Below, piece after piece: positions 17,469 through 25,879 of a stretch of 52,882 nucleotides of DNA; position 1 is the first letter of the stretch, and each line of letters begins with the position of its first letter. The stretch comes from an uncultured Lewinella sp. (GTDB lineage: Bacteria; Bacteroidota; Bacteroidia; Chitinophagales; Saprospiraceae). Below the pieces are notes generated by a model. The model did no database searches. It worked only from the letters and a program-made list of their open reading frames with translations, and had not been told where the DNA came from. Position numbers and translations under genes: made by a program. Location: positions 1 to 52,882 of the forward strand of contig CAJXPD010000032.1 in NCBI GenBank assembly GCA_913057785.1. Direction: 5' to 3'.

Positions 17469-17856
17469 AATAGAATTCGAACGTTAGATTAGGTTAATGA
17501 AACAATGGATTGGTGTAAAAGAAATGAGGACTATCCCGCTAGCTGTTCCGATGTGGAAACATTGATCCAGGTCATTTTCCGGCATGATGGAATTTTCCAT
17601 ACATTGACCCGAAATCCATTACACATCATGGAACTAACTATGACAAGATGGTCTACCGCCAGTTTCAAAAGCAGCAACAGTTGAAGCATACCAAAAAAGA
17701 TCTCTAGTTGGCTGCCCAGGGAAATGAGCTGTCGTTCTTTTAGAAACTGGAATTTCGTTTTGGTCTTCCTAACTGAAGAAGAAGGAAGGTAACACACATC
17801 ATTTTGATGAATAAAAGGATAGTTGAAGCACCTAGATCCTTTGAACTGAGAGTGGA

Positions 17857-17894
17857 TAGCACCTCTACAGATGTTTGAGTCTGTAGAGATGCTA
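17857..17894 (-). promoter_or_regulatory. strong RNA hairpin in the susC leader region
   Basis: On the minus strand TAGCATCTCTACAGA (17894-17880) pairs with TCTGTAGAGGTGCTA (17871-17857) over all 15 positions, with one U-G wobble, around an 8-base loop. On the plus strand the wobble becomes an A-C mismatch, which suggests the structure is maintained in a minus-strand transcript. There is no T-tract, so it is not a simple terminator. Confidence 0.6.
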
Positions 17895-17919
17895 ATCATT
17901 TTGAAGTGAAAGCATGCTG

Positions 17920-17948
17920 AGTTAGCATGGGGTGCATAGTTGCTAACT
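17920..17948 (-). promoter_or_regulatory. second hairpin in the susC leader, able to compete with the first
   Basis: AGTTAGCA (17920-17927) and TGCTAACT (17941-17948) are perfectly complementary around a 13-base loop. The TTAGCAT in this element can also pair with ATGCTAA of the 17857-17894 hairpin, so the two structures can be mutually exclusive. This is a pattern of attenuators and riboswitch-like leaders but is unproven here. Confidence 0.4.
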
Positions 17949-18320
17949 TTTTGGATGCAATCCAGCATCATGGGAATAAAAGTTCCAGTACTCCCAAGTT
18001 GCAACTTGTTGAGTTGGTAGTTTCGTTTTTTATCCATTGACATTACGTACTGTCGAAAAGCACACCTAAAGAGCCGCTGCTGATTGTTGTCCAGTAGCAG
18101 CTAAGGCTTTTCGCTAATGTTTTGTAAACCAGACACCATCTATAAGGGCACTGGTAAATCGCTAATATATTGTTGGTTGTATTGAGGTTCAACACAAACA
18201 TGCTAAAAGGCATTGCGAACCCATTTAGCAATTAATGTGAATGTTATTTTGATGAAATCACCTTAAAACTCACGGTAGTGAGGCACGTTTGTGTAAAAGT
18301 AGATGTGTTTAATTTGAGTA

Positions 18321-18363
18321 TATGCTATGCTGTACTATTCTGTGATACAGTATGCTACTATGC
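18321..18363. promoter_or_regulatory. TATGCT repeat cluster, possible operator
   Basis: TATGCTATGCTGTA is followed 12 bases later by ACAGTATGCTACTATGC. The block contains direct copies of TATGCTA and an imperfect inverted pair (ATGCTGTA / TACAGTAT). It lies between the GntR/LacI-type regulator and susC, where an operator for that regulator would be expected. The assignment is inference. Confidence 0.35.
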
Positions 18364-18595
18364 AAAGATGGATAAAAATTTTCTAAATGAAAAAACATTC
18401 ATCGTTTTTATTGTAACTGAGCCATTTAAAATATGCTGGAGCAGCCTTTCTTCCGAATATATTTCCTTAAGGGGTAAATGAGTGGAAACAGGCACTAATC
18501 CATTTTCTTATGCTGATAGCCCAATGGAGATCAACAGGGAAGACTTCAGTAACCTTACAGGGGAGAAAAAAAGCTTGGAGTTGTGAGGCACAATT

Positions 18596-19618
18596 TTAGA
18601 TAGAATTACGCCGCATGAGGTGTGTAGGTATAGTGTATTGGGTATTTTCTTGTTCGTTAACCCATTTGGCGGAAAGTGCCCCCATTTGACTAAAATCGCT
18701 GGAAATGGTTGTAATTCCTCCGTGGATCATCTCTTTGACTAGACTGTCATCATAGGAGATGATCCCAATGTCTTTCCCCAAGACGAGGTTCTTTTCTTGA
18801 GCCTCCTTTAGCATTTGCCAGAGGAGTTCATCATTCCTTACGAAATAGACATTCCCTTTTTCAACGCCGGCCTCTGGGTAGGCATTCAATATCGCTCCTT
18901 TAATGTCCTTTTGAATGATGAATTCTTGAAAAGCGTCCAAGGCATCTTTAGCCGTTTCTGAATCTTTCATATGCACAAAGAAAAGTCGGTCGAATTTCTT
19001 GATGGTGGGGAGTAATTCCGAGAGTTTATCATGTGTGGCTGTCTTGAAATCCTGTGTAATATGCATATGTTGATCACTAAGTTGGACAAAGCGATCGATA
19101 AGGAGCAGCTTGCGAATGGGGATTTTGAGCAGCATCTTAATAATGCGCTTGTCATCAATGGGAGCAATGATATAATGCTGGTAGGCGTGTTCAATTCGAA
19201 GTAAGATCGTTTCTAACATCTCAACATTGTTGTGATGAAAAAAGACATCCACTTCTACATTAGGCTTGAGGTGTTTTCGAAAAGCATTATAGAGCGTTTC
19301 TTGGAAGCTGCGGAATCCATACATGACTAGGGCTACTCTAGTGACCTGCTCAGTTTTTTCACTCACTATGAAATACCCCTTATGGTTCTTGGAGGTAACA
19401 ATTCCTTTTTCTTTCAACTCTTCGTAAGACTTGACGATTGTTTTTCGAGCATACCCAATGTTTCCAACCATTTCATTGATCGAAGGTAGCTTATCTCCGC
19501 GCTTGAGTTTTTTCTCATCAATAGCATTTAGAATTCCCGTTACCAGGTGCTCGTGCTTTGAAAGAGTAGGAATCCTTTGTAGTTCTGTGATCTGTTTGCA
19601 CAGTATATCTATGATCAT
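18596..19618 (-). CDS. GntR-family regulator with LacI-type sugar-binding domain
   Basis: About 340 residues when started at the ATG at 19616-19618. Residues 20-75 are a GntR winged helix (KKLKRGDKLPSINEMVGNIG, then RKTIVKSYEELKEKGIV). The rest resembles a LacI/periplasmic-binding-protein-type ligand domain (VTRVALVMYGF, then KRIIKMLLKIPIRKLLLIDR and LGKDIGIISYDDSLV). Such hybrids are typical Bacteroidota regulators beside SusC/SusD loci, where a sugar or breakdown product is the effector. A TAATTTTG -7 box (19637-19644) lies between the two candidate ATGs, so the downstream start is preferred. Its likely target is the downstream susC operon. Confidence 0.85.
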   Translation of the reverse strand: MIIDILCKQITELQRIPTLSKHEHLVTGILNAIDEKKLKRGDKLPSINEMVGNIGYARKTIVKSYEELKEKGIVTSKNHKGYFIVSEKTEQVTRVALVMYGFRSFQETLYNAFRKHLKPNVEVDVFFHHNNVEMLETILLRIEHAYQHYIIAPIDDKRIIKMLLKIPIRKLLLIDRFVQLSDQHMHITQDFKTATHDKLSELLPTIKKFDRLFFVHMKDSETAKDALDAFQEFIIQKDIKGAILNAYPEAGVEKGNVYFVRNDELLWQMLKEAQEKNLVLGKDIGIISYDDSLVKEMIHGGITTISSDFSQMGALSAKWVNEQENTQYTIPTHLMRRNSI

Positions 19619-19636
19619 GGTGTCGCTTTCTGACTG

Positions 19637-19644
19637 CAAAATTA
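19637..19644 (-). promoter_or_regulatory. Bacteroidota -7 box for the GntR-type regulator
   Basis: TAATTTTG on the minus strand, a full match to TAnnTTTG, lies 19 bases before the ATG at 19618. No clear -33 TTTG was seen. It supports the shorter protein start. Confidence 0.5.
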
Positions 19645-19843
19645 CAGATTTAAAGGAGTATATCTGTCTCATTATGGCATAAAGCTGGATTTTACTTCAA
19701 CAGTGATTGCCTTGTTAAAAAGGAGAATATCAGCTCCACTAAAATTACTGGCAGGCTTTTGAGAGAAGACTAAGACGCTGCCTTCCGCTCCTCCAGATGA
19801 CTCTGCTTTGTTCTTTCCCCTTCCGATTTCCCTTTTCCCTCCC

Positions 19844-19851
19844 TATATTTG
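19844..19851 (+). promoter_or_regulatory. Bacteroidota -7 box for purD
   Basis: TATATTTG matches TAnnTTTG exactly and lies 18 bases before the purD ATG at 19870, giving a leader of about 10-12 bases. The -33 region is pyrimidine-rich without a clear TTTG at the right distance. Confidence 0.55.
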
Positions 19852-19869
19852 CCGCCAAATCGATTAAAC

Positions 19870-21135
19870 ATGAAGATACTGCTATTAGGAAGTGGAGGTA
19901 GAGAGCATGCCTTTGCCTGGAAAATGAGCCAAAGCCCAATCTGCGAAGCCTTGTATATCGCTCCTGGTAATGCCGGAACGGCCGCACATGGAACCAATGT
20001 GGATTTGTCCCCAAATGATTTTGAGGCAGTGGGTAATTGGGTAGAAGCACAGCAGATCGATATGATCGTTGTGGGCCCTGAGGAGCCTTTGGTGAGAGGT
20101 ATCTATGATTACTTTCAGCAAGACCGGTTTTCTCATGTAGCCGTTATTGGTCCTTCTCAAGCAGCTGCTCAGCTGGAAGGTAGTAAGGCCTTCGCTAAGG
20201 CCTTCATGGGAGAATTCCATATCCCTACAGCAGCTTATCGAGAATTCACCGCCGATCAACTGGAGGATGGGCTGGCTTATTTGGCGACGCAGCCCACCCC
20301 TATTGTATTAAAAGCAGATGGATTGGCAGCTGGTAAGGGCGTATTGATTTGCCAGAGCGTAGCGGAAGCGCAAGCTGAATTGAAGGAGATGTTGGGCGGA
20401 AAGTTTGGTTCTGCCAGCAGTAGGGTAGTGATTGAGGAATTCCTGGATGGCATTGAGTTCTCAGTATTCGTAGCTACAGACGGTAAAGGCTATGTTACTC
20501 TTCCCGTTGCCAAAGACTATAAGCGGATCGGTGAGGGGGATACGGGCTTGAATACTGGAGGGATGGGCTCGATTTCGCCGGTCTCTTTTGTCGATGAGGC
20601 TTTAATGCAGAAGGTGGATGAGCGCATTATACAACCGACCATAAAAGGGATACAGGAACGCCAACTTACTTATAAAGGCTTCATATTTATCGGTTTAATT
20701 CGAGTCAAGGGAGAACCATACGTCATTGAATACAATTGCCGAATGGGAGATCCGGAAACTGAGGTTGTTTTTCCTCGCCTAGCCAACGATCTTGTTGCAT
20801 TATTGAACGCAATAGATAAAGACCAAGTCGGAGCATTTGAGGTAAAAGAGGATGAAAGAGCCGCCGCCGCAGTGATTGTCGTGTCTGGAGGATATCCACA
20901 AGCATATAAGAAAGGAAAGAAAATCACTGGGGTAGAACAAACTGAGGGGAGTCTCATTTTCCATGCGGGAACACGAATGGATGGAGATGATCTTTTAACG
21001 AATGGGGGGCGAGTGATTGCCATCACCTCATACGGAGAGACTTTTCAGGACGCCTTGGCTATTTCTAATCAGAATGCTGAAATCATACAGTTTGAAGGAA
21101 AAAACTACAGACGTGATATAGGATTTGATCTATAG
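19870..21135 (+). CDS. purD: phosphoribosylamine-glycine ligase
   Basis: A 421-residue ATP-grasp enzyme catalysing the second step of purine synthesis: phosphoribosylamine plus glycine and ATP give glycinamide ribonucleotide. The N-terminus MKILLLGSGGREHAFAWKM is diagnostic for PurD. The ATP-grasp region shows PIVLKADGLAAGKGVLIC, and DTGLNTGGMGSISP and YNCRMGDPETEV are the conserved catalytic and metal-binding segments. An upstream in-frame ATG at 19849 lies across the -7 box and is unlikely. The murF-alr fusion begins 11 bases after the stop, so the two are probably co-transcribed even though the pathways differ. Confidence 0.97.
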   Translation: MKILLLGSGGREHAFAWKMSQSPICEALYIAPGNAGTAAHGTNVDLSPNDFEAVGNWVEAQQIDMIVVGPEEPLVRGIYDYFQQDRFSHVAVIGPSQAAAQLEGSKAFAKAFMGEFHIPTAAYREFTADQLEDGLAYLATQPTPIVLKADGLAAGKGVLICQSVAEAQAELKEMLGGKFGSASSRVVIEEFLDGIEFSVFVATDGKGYVTLPVAKDYKRIGEGDTGLNTGGMGSISPVSFVDEALMQKVDERIIQPTIKGIQERQLTYKGFIFIGLIRVKGEPYVIEYNCRMGDPETEVVFPRLANDLVALLNAIDKDQVGAFEVKEDERAAAAVIVVSGGYPQAYKKGKKITGVEQTEGSLIFHAGTRMDGDDLLTNGGRVIAITSYGETFQDALAISNQNAEIIQFEGKNYRRDIGFDL

Positions 21136-21146
21136 AAAACGTCCCT

Positions 21147-23609
21147 ATGCATCCCTACACCACTCACCAAATCGCTGAAGTTGTCGGTGGGGTAATCCAG
21201 CCTAATCATGCTACCGACCTAGCAGTAGGTCAAATCACCCATGATAGTCGCAGGATACCAAGAACACCAGATCAGCTCTTTGTTGCACTACATGGCCCTA
21301 GACATGATGGGCACGTGTACCTAGCTGCTGCCTACGATTCCGGAATCAGAGCTTTTTTGGTGGATCAGGAGCAGAACTATCAAGCGTTTCCTGAAGCCAC
21401 CTTTATCTTGGTGGAGCAGACTAATCAAGCCTTACAAAGCTGGGCGACCTTCCACCGCGGACGTTTCAAGCTACCTATCGTTGGAATTACCGGCAGCAAT
21501 GGAAAAACCACCGTAAAGGAATGGCTCTTTCAATTGCTGGAACAGGACTATCGAATTGTCCGTAGTCCGGCTAGCTATAATTCGCAGGTTGGTGTCCCGT
21601 TATCGGTGCTACAAATCACCCCGCAAGATCAATTAGGAATTTTCGAAGCTGGGATTTCAGAAGTGGACGAGATGCAGCAACTAGCTCCCATCATCGATTG
21701 TACCATCGGCCTATTTACCAATATAGGGACAGCTCATGCAGCAGGCTTCAGGAATCGGGAGGAGAAAGTAAGAGAGAAGCTCAAGCTATTTGAAGGAGCA
21801 GATATACTCATTTATTGCAAAGATCATGATCTGATCTCGGAGGCGGTTCAAGAAGCCAATGTAACCACCTTTAGTTGGTCTAAACAAGGGCTCGCAGACC
21901 TTTCTATTCTGCAGATACAAACGGAGCGAGGGCGTACACACATTAAAGCCCAATATCAATCTGAATCTCTAGCCATCGAGATCCCTTTTACTGATCAGGC
22001 ATCGATCGAAAATGCTATCCATTGTTGGGCCATCTTGCTCTATCTAGAAGTAACTCCAGACTGGATTGGTCAGCGGATGAAACAGCTGAAGCGGCTGGAA
22101 CTGCGTCTGGCACTGCGGGCTGGCATCAACCATTGTACGCTGATCGATGATACCTATAATGCAGATCTTACTTCGCTAAAAAATGCTTTACGCTTTTTGG
22201 ATCAACAACCTAAGCATTTGTCGCGGAGTTTAATCTTATCCGATTTGTTGCAAAGTGGCCTGGCACCGGAGCAATTGTATCAGCAAATCGCCAGTTTAAT
22301 TCATGCAGCGAAGGTGGAAAAACTAATCGGTATCGGCCAGAAGGTTTCTATGCTAGCTGATTTCCTTTCTGCAAACGTGAAGACCTATTTTTTCCAGGGA
22401 ACAGCAGATTTTCTACGCGAAGATCTTACGCGGTATTTTTCAAACGAAATTATACTTTTGAAAGGCGCTCGTTCCTTTGCTTTTGATCGGATTAGTCAGG
22501 TACTAAGTGCCCAGCAACACCGTACTGTACTGGAGGTAAATTTAGAAGCGCTTTCAGCCAACCTCTTAGCCTTCCAACAGGTACTCCGGCCAGATACTAA
22601 GGTGATGGTCATGGTCAAGGCTGCGGCTTATGGGATCGGAAGTTTGGAAGTGGCTCGGCGATTGGCGTACCTTGGGGTGGATTACTTGGCCGTAGCTTAT
22701 GTGGATGAAGGCGTGAAGCTTCGTCAAGGGGGGATTAGTTTGCCCATTTTAGTGTTGAATCCTGAACCTTCGGCTTTTGCCAATCTGTTTCGGTATGATT
22801 TGGAAGCTGAGGTTTATACCTTGGATCAGTTGAAAGAACTACAGGAGTATGCCCTTTTAGAAAAGGAAGAATTGAAAATACACCTGAAGCTTGATACCGG
22901 GATGAGCCGATTGGGCTTTTCTGAGGAGGATTTGGGCGACTTGATGGAATATTTGCAGGAGCATCCAAAAATTAAGATAAATTCTATCTTTTCACATTTA
23001 GCTGCCAGTGAGGACCCTCACGAGGATCAATTCACCGAACGACAGGTCCAAGTTTTTCATAGCGGGTATGACCGGATTGCCTCCACGCTTGGATACCGAC
23101 CTATACGGCATATCTTAAACAGCGCGGGTATCGCTCGTTTCCCTAAACATCAAATGGAAATGGTGCGCTTGGGAATCGGTTTGTACGGCATATTGACTGA
23201 TCAGGGCCATCTTCCTCTGCAGGCTGTCTTGACGCTAAAGGCGACTATATCGCAGCTCAAGTGGTTGGAGCCAGGGGAAACCGTAGGATACGGTCGCGTA
23301 GGAAAAATCACACGCCGCACTCGCTTAGCTACCATTTCCATTGGATATGCCGATGGTCTTCCTCGGCAAATTGATCCGGACCTTTATCAGGTGCGAATTC
23401 ATGGACAAGCCGCTCCCATTTTGGGAAACGTTTGTATGGATATGTGTATGGTTGATGTAACGGATATACCTGAAGTACAGTATAAAGATGAAGTGATCCT
23501 ATTTGGAGAACGACCAAAGGTGGAGGATTTGGCAAGAGCTAGCAATCGAATTGCTTACGAAATACTAACTGCTATCTCCACCCGAGTACAACGATTGTAT
23601 ACCTCTTAG
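21147..23609 (+). CDS. murF-alr: bifunctional MurF ligase / alanine racemase
   Basis: An 820-residue fusion joining two cell-wall steps. Residues 1-455 are MurF (UDP-MurNAc-tripeptide D-alanyl-D-alanine ligase), with the ATP-binding GSNGKTT at 116-122, FEAGISEVDEM for the central domain and TLIDDTYNAD for the C-terminal ligase region. Residues 460-820 are an alanine racemase, which makes the D-Ala for that dipeptide. K491 in MVKAAAYGIG is the expected pyridoxal-phosphate lysine and Y715 in GYGRVG the catalytic tyrosine. The usual KANAYGHG motif reads KAAAYGIG here. The fusion is known in Bacteroidota. A D-Ala-D-Ala ligase is not in the window. Confidence 0.95.
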   Translation: MHPYTTHQIAEVVGGVIQPNHATDLAVGQITHDSRRIPRTPDQLFVALHGPRHDGHVYLAAAYDSGIRAFLVDQEQNYQAFPEATFILVEQTNQALQSWATFHRGRFKLPIVGITGSNGKTTVKEWLFQLLEQDYRIVRSPASYNSQVGVPLSVLQITPQDQLGIFEAGISEVDEMQQLAPIIDCTIGLFTNIGTAHAAGFRNREEKVREKLKLFEGADILIYCKDHDLISEAVQEANVTTFSWSKQGLADLSILQIQTERGRTHIKAQYQSESLAIEIPFTDQASIENAIHCWAILLYLEVTPDWIGQRMKQLKRLELRLALRAGINHCTLIDDTYNADLTSLKNALRFLDQQPKHLSRSLILSDLLQSGLAPEQLYQQIASLIHAAKVEKLIGIGQKVSMLADFLSANVKTYFFQGTADFLREDLTRYFSNEIILLKGARSFAFDRISQVLSAQQHRTVLEVNLEALSANLLAFQQVLRPDTKVMVMVKAAAYGIGSLEVARRLAYLGVDYLAVAYVDEGVKLRQGGISLPILVLNPEPSAFANLFRYDLEAEVYTLDQLKELQEYALLEKEELKIHLKLDTGMSRLGFSEEDLGDLMEYLQEHPKIKINSIFSHLAASEDPHEDQFTERQVQVFHSGYDRIASTLGYRPIRHILNSAGIARFPKHQMEMVRLGIGLYGILTDQGHLPLQAVLTLKATISQLKWLEPGETVGYGRVGKITRRTRLATISIGYADGLPRQIDPDLYQVRIHGQAAPILGNVCMDMCMVDVTDIPEVQYKDEVILFGERPKVEDLARASNRIAYEILTAISTRVQRLYTS

Positions 23610-23823
23610 TGGAAATGTAAAATTGGATGCAGTTAGACTTAAAATGAATAGCCAGCTTGTCGAAGTGGCTTTAGGTCGCAGTAGAGATGAATAAGGTTAA
23701 ATCAGTTCAATAATAAAAAATAGCTGTTTTCGGTTATCATATGGGTGCGCTTATTATTAAGGTTTAGTAAAACGTTAACAGGCTTTTTGCCGGCAGTACA
23801 CTCGTTTTTAGCTAGCTTCTTAG

Positions 23824-23831
23824 TAATTTTG
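23824..23831 (+). promoter_or_regulatory. Bacteroidota -7 box for the PPIase operon
   Basis: TAATTTTG matches TAnnTTTG. A GTTTTT stretch about 15-20 bases upstream is a plausible weak -33 element. The ATG at 23868 lies 36 bases downstream. The preceding 200 bases hold no gene and separate this unit from murF-alr. Confidence 0.55.
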
Positions 23832-23867
23832 CGCAGTTTTTAAGTTCAGAATGGAAATCTCAAAAGC

Positions 23868-25874
23868 ATGAATGAATTAACAATTTGGTGTAGAAGGGCT
23901 GCAATGAACTTTGTTTGGATCCTAATCATCAGCATGTCCTTTGTCAACACTGGATTTGGTCAACAAGAAGATCCGGTTTTATTTGAAGTAGATGGTGTTC
24001 CGGTATACTTATCTGAATTCACCTATATCTACAACAAAACCAATGGTAAACAGGCCGATTACTCTCGAAAGTCTCTTGATGAGTATCTGGATCTTTACGT
24101 TAAGTTCAAGTTGAAAGTGAGAAAGGCCAAGTCGATGCAATTGGATACCATTCCAGCATTGAATCAGGAATTGGCAGGATACCGCAAGCAGTTGGCGGAT
24201 TCGTACTTATTGGACAAGACGGTAGTGAAGAACTTGGCTAAAGAAGTATATGAGCGAAAAAAGCAGGACGTAGACATTAGCCATATTTTGGTGAGTCTTG
24301 GTCCCAATCCTACTCCAAAAGATACCCTTGCAGCCTACCAGCAAGCTTTGGCAATTAAGAAAAGAATTGAGGGAGGGGCTGATTTTGAAGCCGTGGCAAA
24401 AGAAGTGTCAGGAGATAAATCTGCACAAAGAAATGGCGGCCGAATTGGTTTCATCACGGCGATGTTACCAGCCGGCATGTACGGTATAGAAACCGTGGCT
24501 TACAATGGAGCACTGAAGAAGATTCATGGACCAGTCAAAAGCAATAGCGGTTACCACTTGGTAAGAGTAAACGGGCGAAGACTTGCCTATGGCGAGGTGG
24601 AGATTGCCCATCTTCTCATTCGCAGTAATCCAGACAATGAAAGCGCACCGAAGGCAAAGATCGATAGCCTTTATAAGGCCTTACAAGGAGGAACTTCCTT
24701 CGAAGATTTAGTTCAGACGTATTCTGAAGACAGTAAAACCAAGGGCAAGAATGGATACATTGGCTTTGTAGGAATCAAGCGCTTAGCGACGGTGTTTGAA
24801 GATGCCATGTTTGCGCTGAAAAAGGATGGCGATTGTTCTAAGCCTTTCCAAAGTAATCTAGGCTGGCACATAATTAAGAGAATTAGCAGACCTGGCATAC
24901 AACCCTTTGAGCAAGAGAAGAGTCGTTTAGAACAGGCGGTAAGTAAAGATAGCCGTCTAGCGGTTGCTAAAGCTAAAAGGTTAGCTGAGATCAAAAAAGA
25001 AGGAAACTATCGGGAGAATAAAGAAGTGTATGACGGTTTTGTAAGTGGCTTAGATAAAAACTTCTTGACTTTCCGTTGGAGACCCAATGTTGCTGACAAG
25101 GACAAAACGTTATTTACCCTAGGGAAGGATTTTCAGCCAACGCTAGGAGAATTCGCTGATTTCCTTGGCAGGTCGTCCAGAGATCGAATGCGCTTGGCTC
25201 GTTCCGGGGATGTGCAAGGCGTAGCCAGAACTTTGTACAATAATTTTGTGGATGATCAACTGATGAAATTCCAAGAGACGCAATTGGAAATCACCAATCC
25301 AGACTTCAAGGCCTTAATGCGTGAATACGAGGAAGGTATTCTCTTGTTCGAGGCGACCAAGATGCTAGTCTGGGATAAAGCTTCTCAGGATACAGTCGGA
25401 TTGGAAAAATTCTACAAAGGTATTGAAGGTAAGTATAAGTGGAGAGAGCGAGCTAAAGTAGAAATCTTCCGGATCAGTAAGCAACATCAATCTCAGGCAA
25501 AGGCCATTCGTGACTATGCGGTCGCCCATACCAGCGAAGAGGTGAAAGCCAAGTTCAATACTGCCGAGCAGATCATTGTGAATGTGGAGGAAAAGTTACT
25601 GGAAAAGGGTAGACACCCTCAAGTGAATAAGATGGGATGGAAAGTCGGTACAGTTACGGACTTGGATATAAATGACAAAACCAACACTATAAGCTTTAAT
25701 AAAGTATTGAGTCTCCTACCCCCTTCAAATAAATCTTTAAAAGAGGCTCGTGGATATATCGTTGCGGATTATCAGGATCATTTAGAGCGCGAATGGATCA
25801 AAGAATTGCGAAAGGAGTACAAAGTGAAGATCCGGGATAAAGTATACGAAAGCCTAATTAAAGACAAGCAATAG
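23868..25874 (+). CDS. periplasmic peptidyl-prolyl isomerase with two PpiC (parvulin) domains
   Basis: A 668-residue SurA/PpiD-like folding factor. A signal peptide is visible (AMNFVWILIISMSFVNTGFG); the ATG at 23904 would give a more compact one than that at 23868. A SurA-like helical N-domain (about 30-130) is followed by two parvulin domains, near 133-235 (DISHILVSLGP, then NGGRIGFIT and GYHLVRV) and near 242-340 (EIAHLLIRSNP, then NGYIGFVG and GWHIIKR). The last 320 residues are helical and have no clear domain. It is first in a three-gene unit of similar proteins and probably helps outer-membrane proteins fold. It is longer than most SurA proteins. Confidence 0.85.
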   Translation: MNELTIWCRRAAMNFVWILIISMSFVNTGFGQQEDPVLFEVDGVPVYLSEFTYIYNKTNGKQADYSRKSLDEYLDLYVKFKLKVRKAKSMQLDTIPALNQELAGYRKQLADSYLLDKTVVKNLAKEVYERKKQDVDISHILVSLGPNPTPKDTLAAYQQALAIKKRIEGGADFEAVAKEVSGDKSAQRNGGRIGFITAMLPAGMYGIETVAYNGALKKIHGPVKSNSGYHLVRVNGRRLAYGEVEIAHLLIRSNPDNESAPKAKIDSLYKALQGGTSFEDLVQTYSEDSKTKGKNGYIGFVGIKRLATVFEDAMFALKKDGDCSKPFQSNLGWHIIKRISRPGIQPFEQEKSRLEQAVSKDSRLAVAKAKRLAEIKKEGNYRENKEVYDGFVSGLDKNFLTFRWRPNVADKDKTLFTLGKDFQPTLGEFADFLGRSSRDRMRLARSGDVQGVARTLYNNFVDDQLMKFQETQLEITNPDFKALMREYEEGILLFEATKMLVWDKASQDTVGLEKFYKGIEGKYKWRERAKVEIFRISKQHQSQAKAIRDYAVAHTSEEVKAKFNTAEQIIVNVEEKLLEKGRHPQVNKMGWKVGTVTDLDINDKTNTISFNKVLSLLPPSNKSLKEARGYIVADYQDHLEREWIKELRKEYKVKIRDKVYESLIKDKQ

Positions 25875-25879
25875 ATCGG

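Larger units (their letters stand above)
17469..18595. other. 1.1 kb gene-free region upstream of susC
   Basis: This stretch lies between the regulator gene and susC, both on the minus strand. It holds two minus-strand hairpins (17857-17948) and a cluster of TATGCT repeats (18321-18363). Open frames exist (the longest is at 17531-18043 on the minus strand) but show no domain, no signal peptide and no known family. No TAnnTTTG box at a useful position was found. It may be a long regulatory leader, an unannotated small RNA, or the decayed remnant of an insertion; I cannot distinguish these. Confidence 0.5.

Noticed and set aside
17531..18043. 170-residue minus-strand frame in the gene-free leader, cysteine-containing, starting MSMDKKRNYQLNKLQLGSTG, briefly considered as a modified-peptide precursor
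   Set aside because: No leader-peptide double glycine, no signal peptide, no modification or export genes nearby, unusual composition and overlap with the hairpins. It is more likely a chance frame.
18278..18481. 67-residue plus-strand frame running through the TATGCT cluster
   Set aside because: Low-complexity hydrophobic/cysteine mix with no family resemblance, opposed to the surrounding transcription direction.
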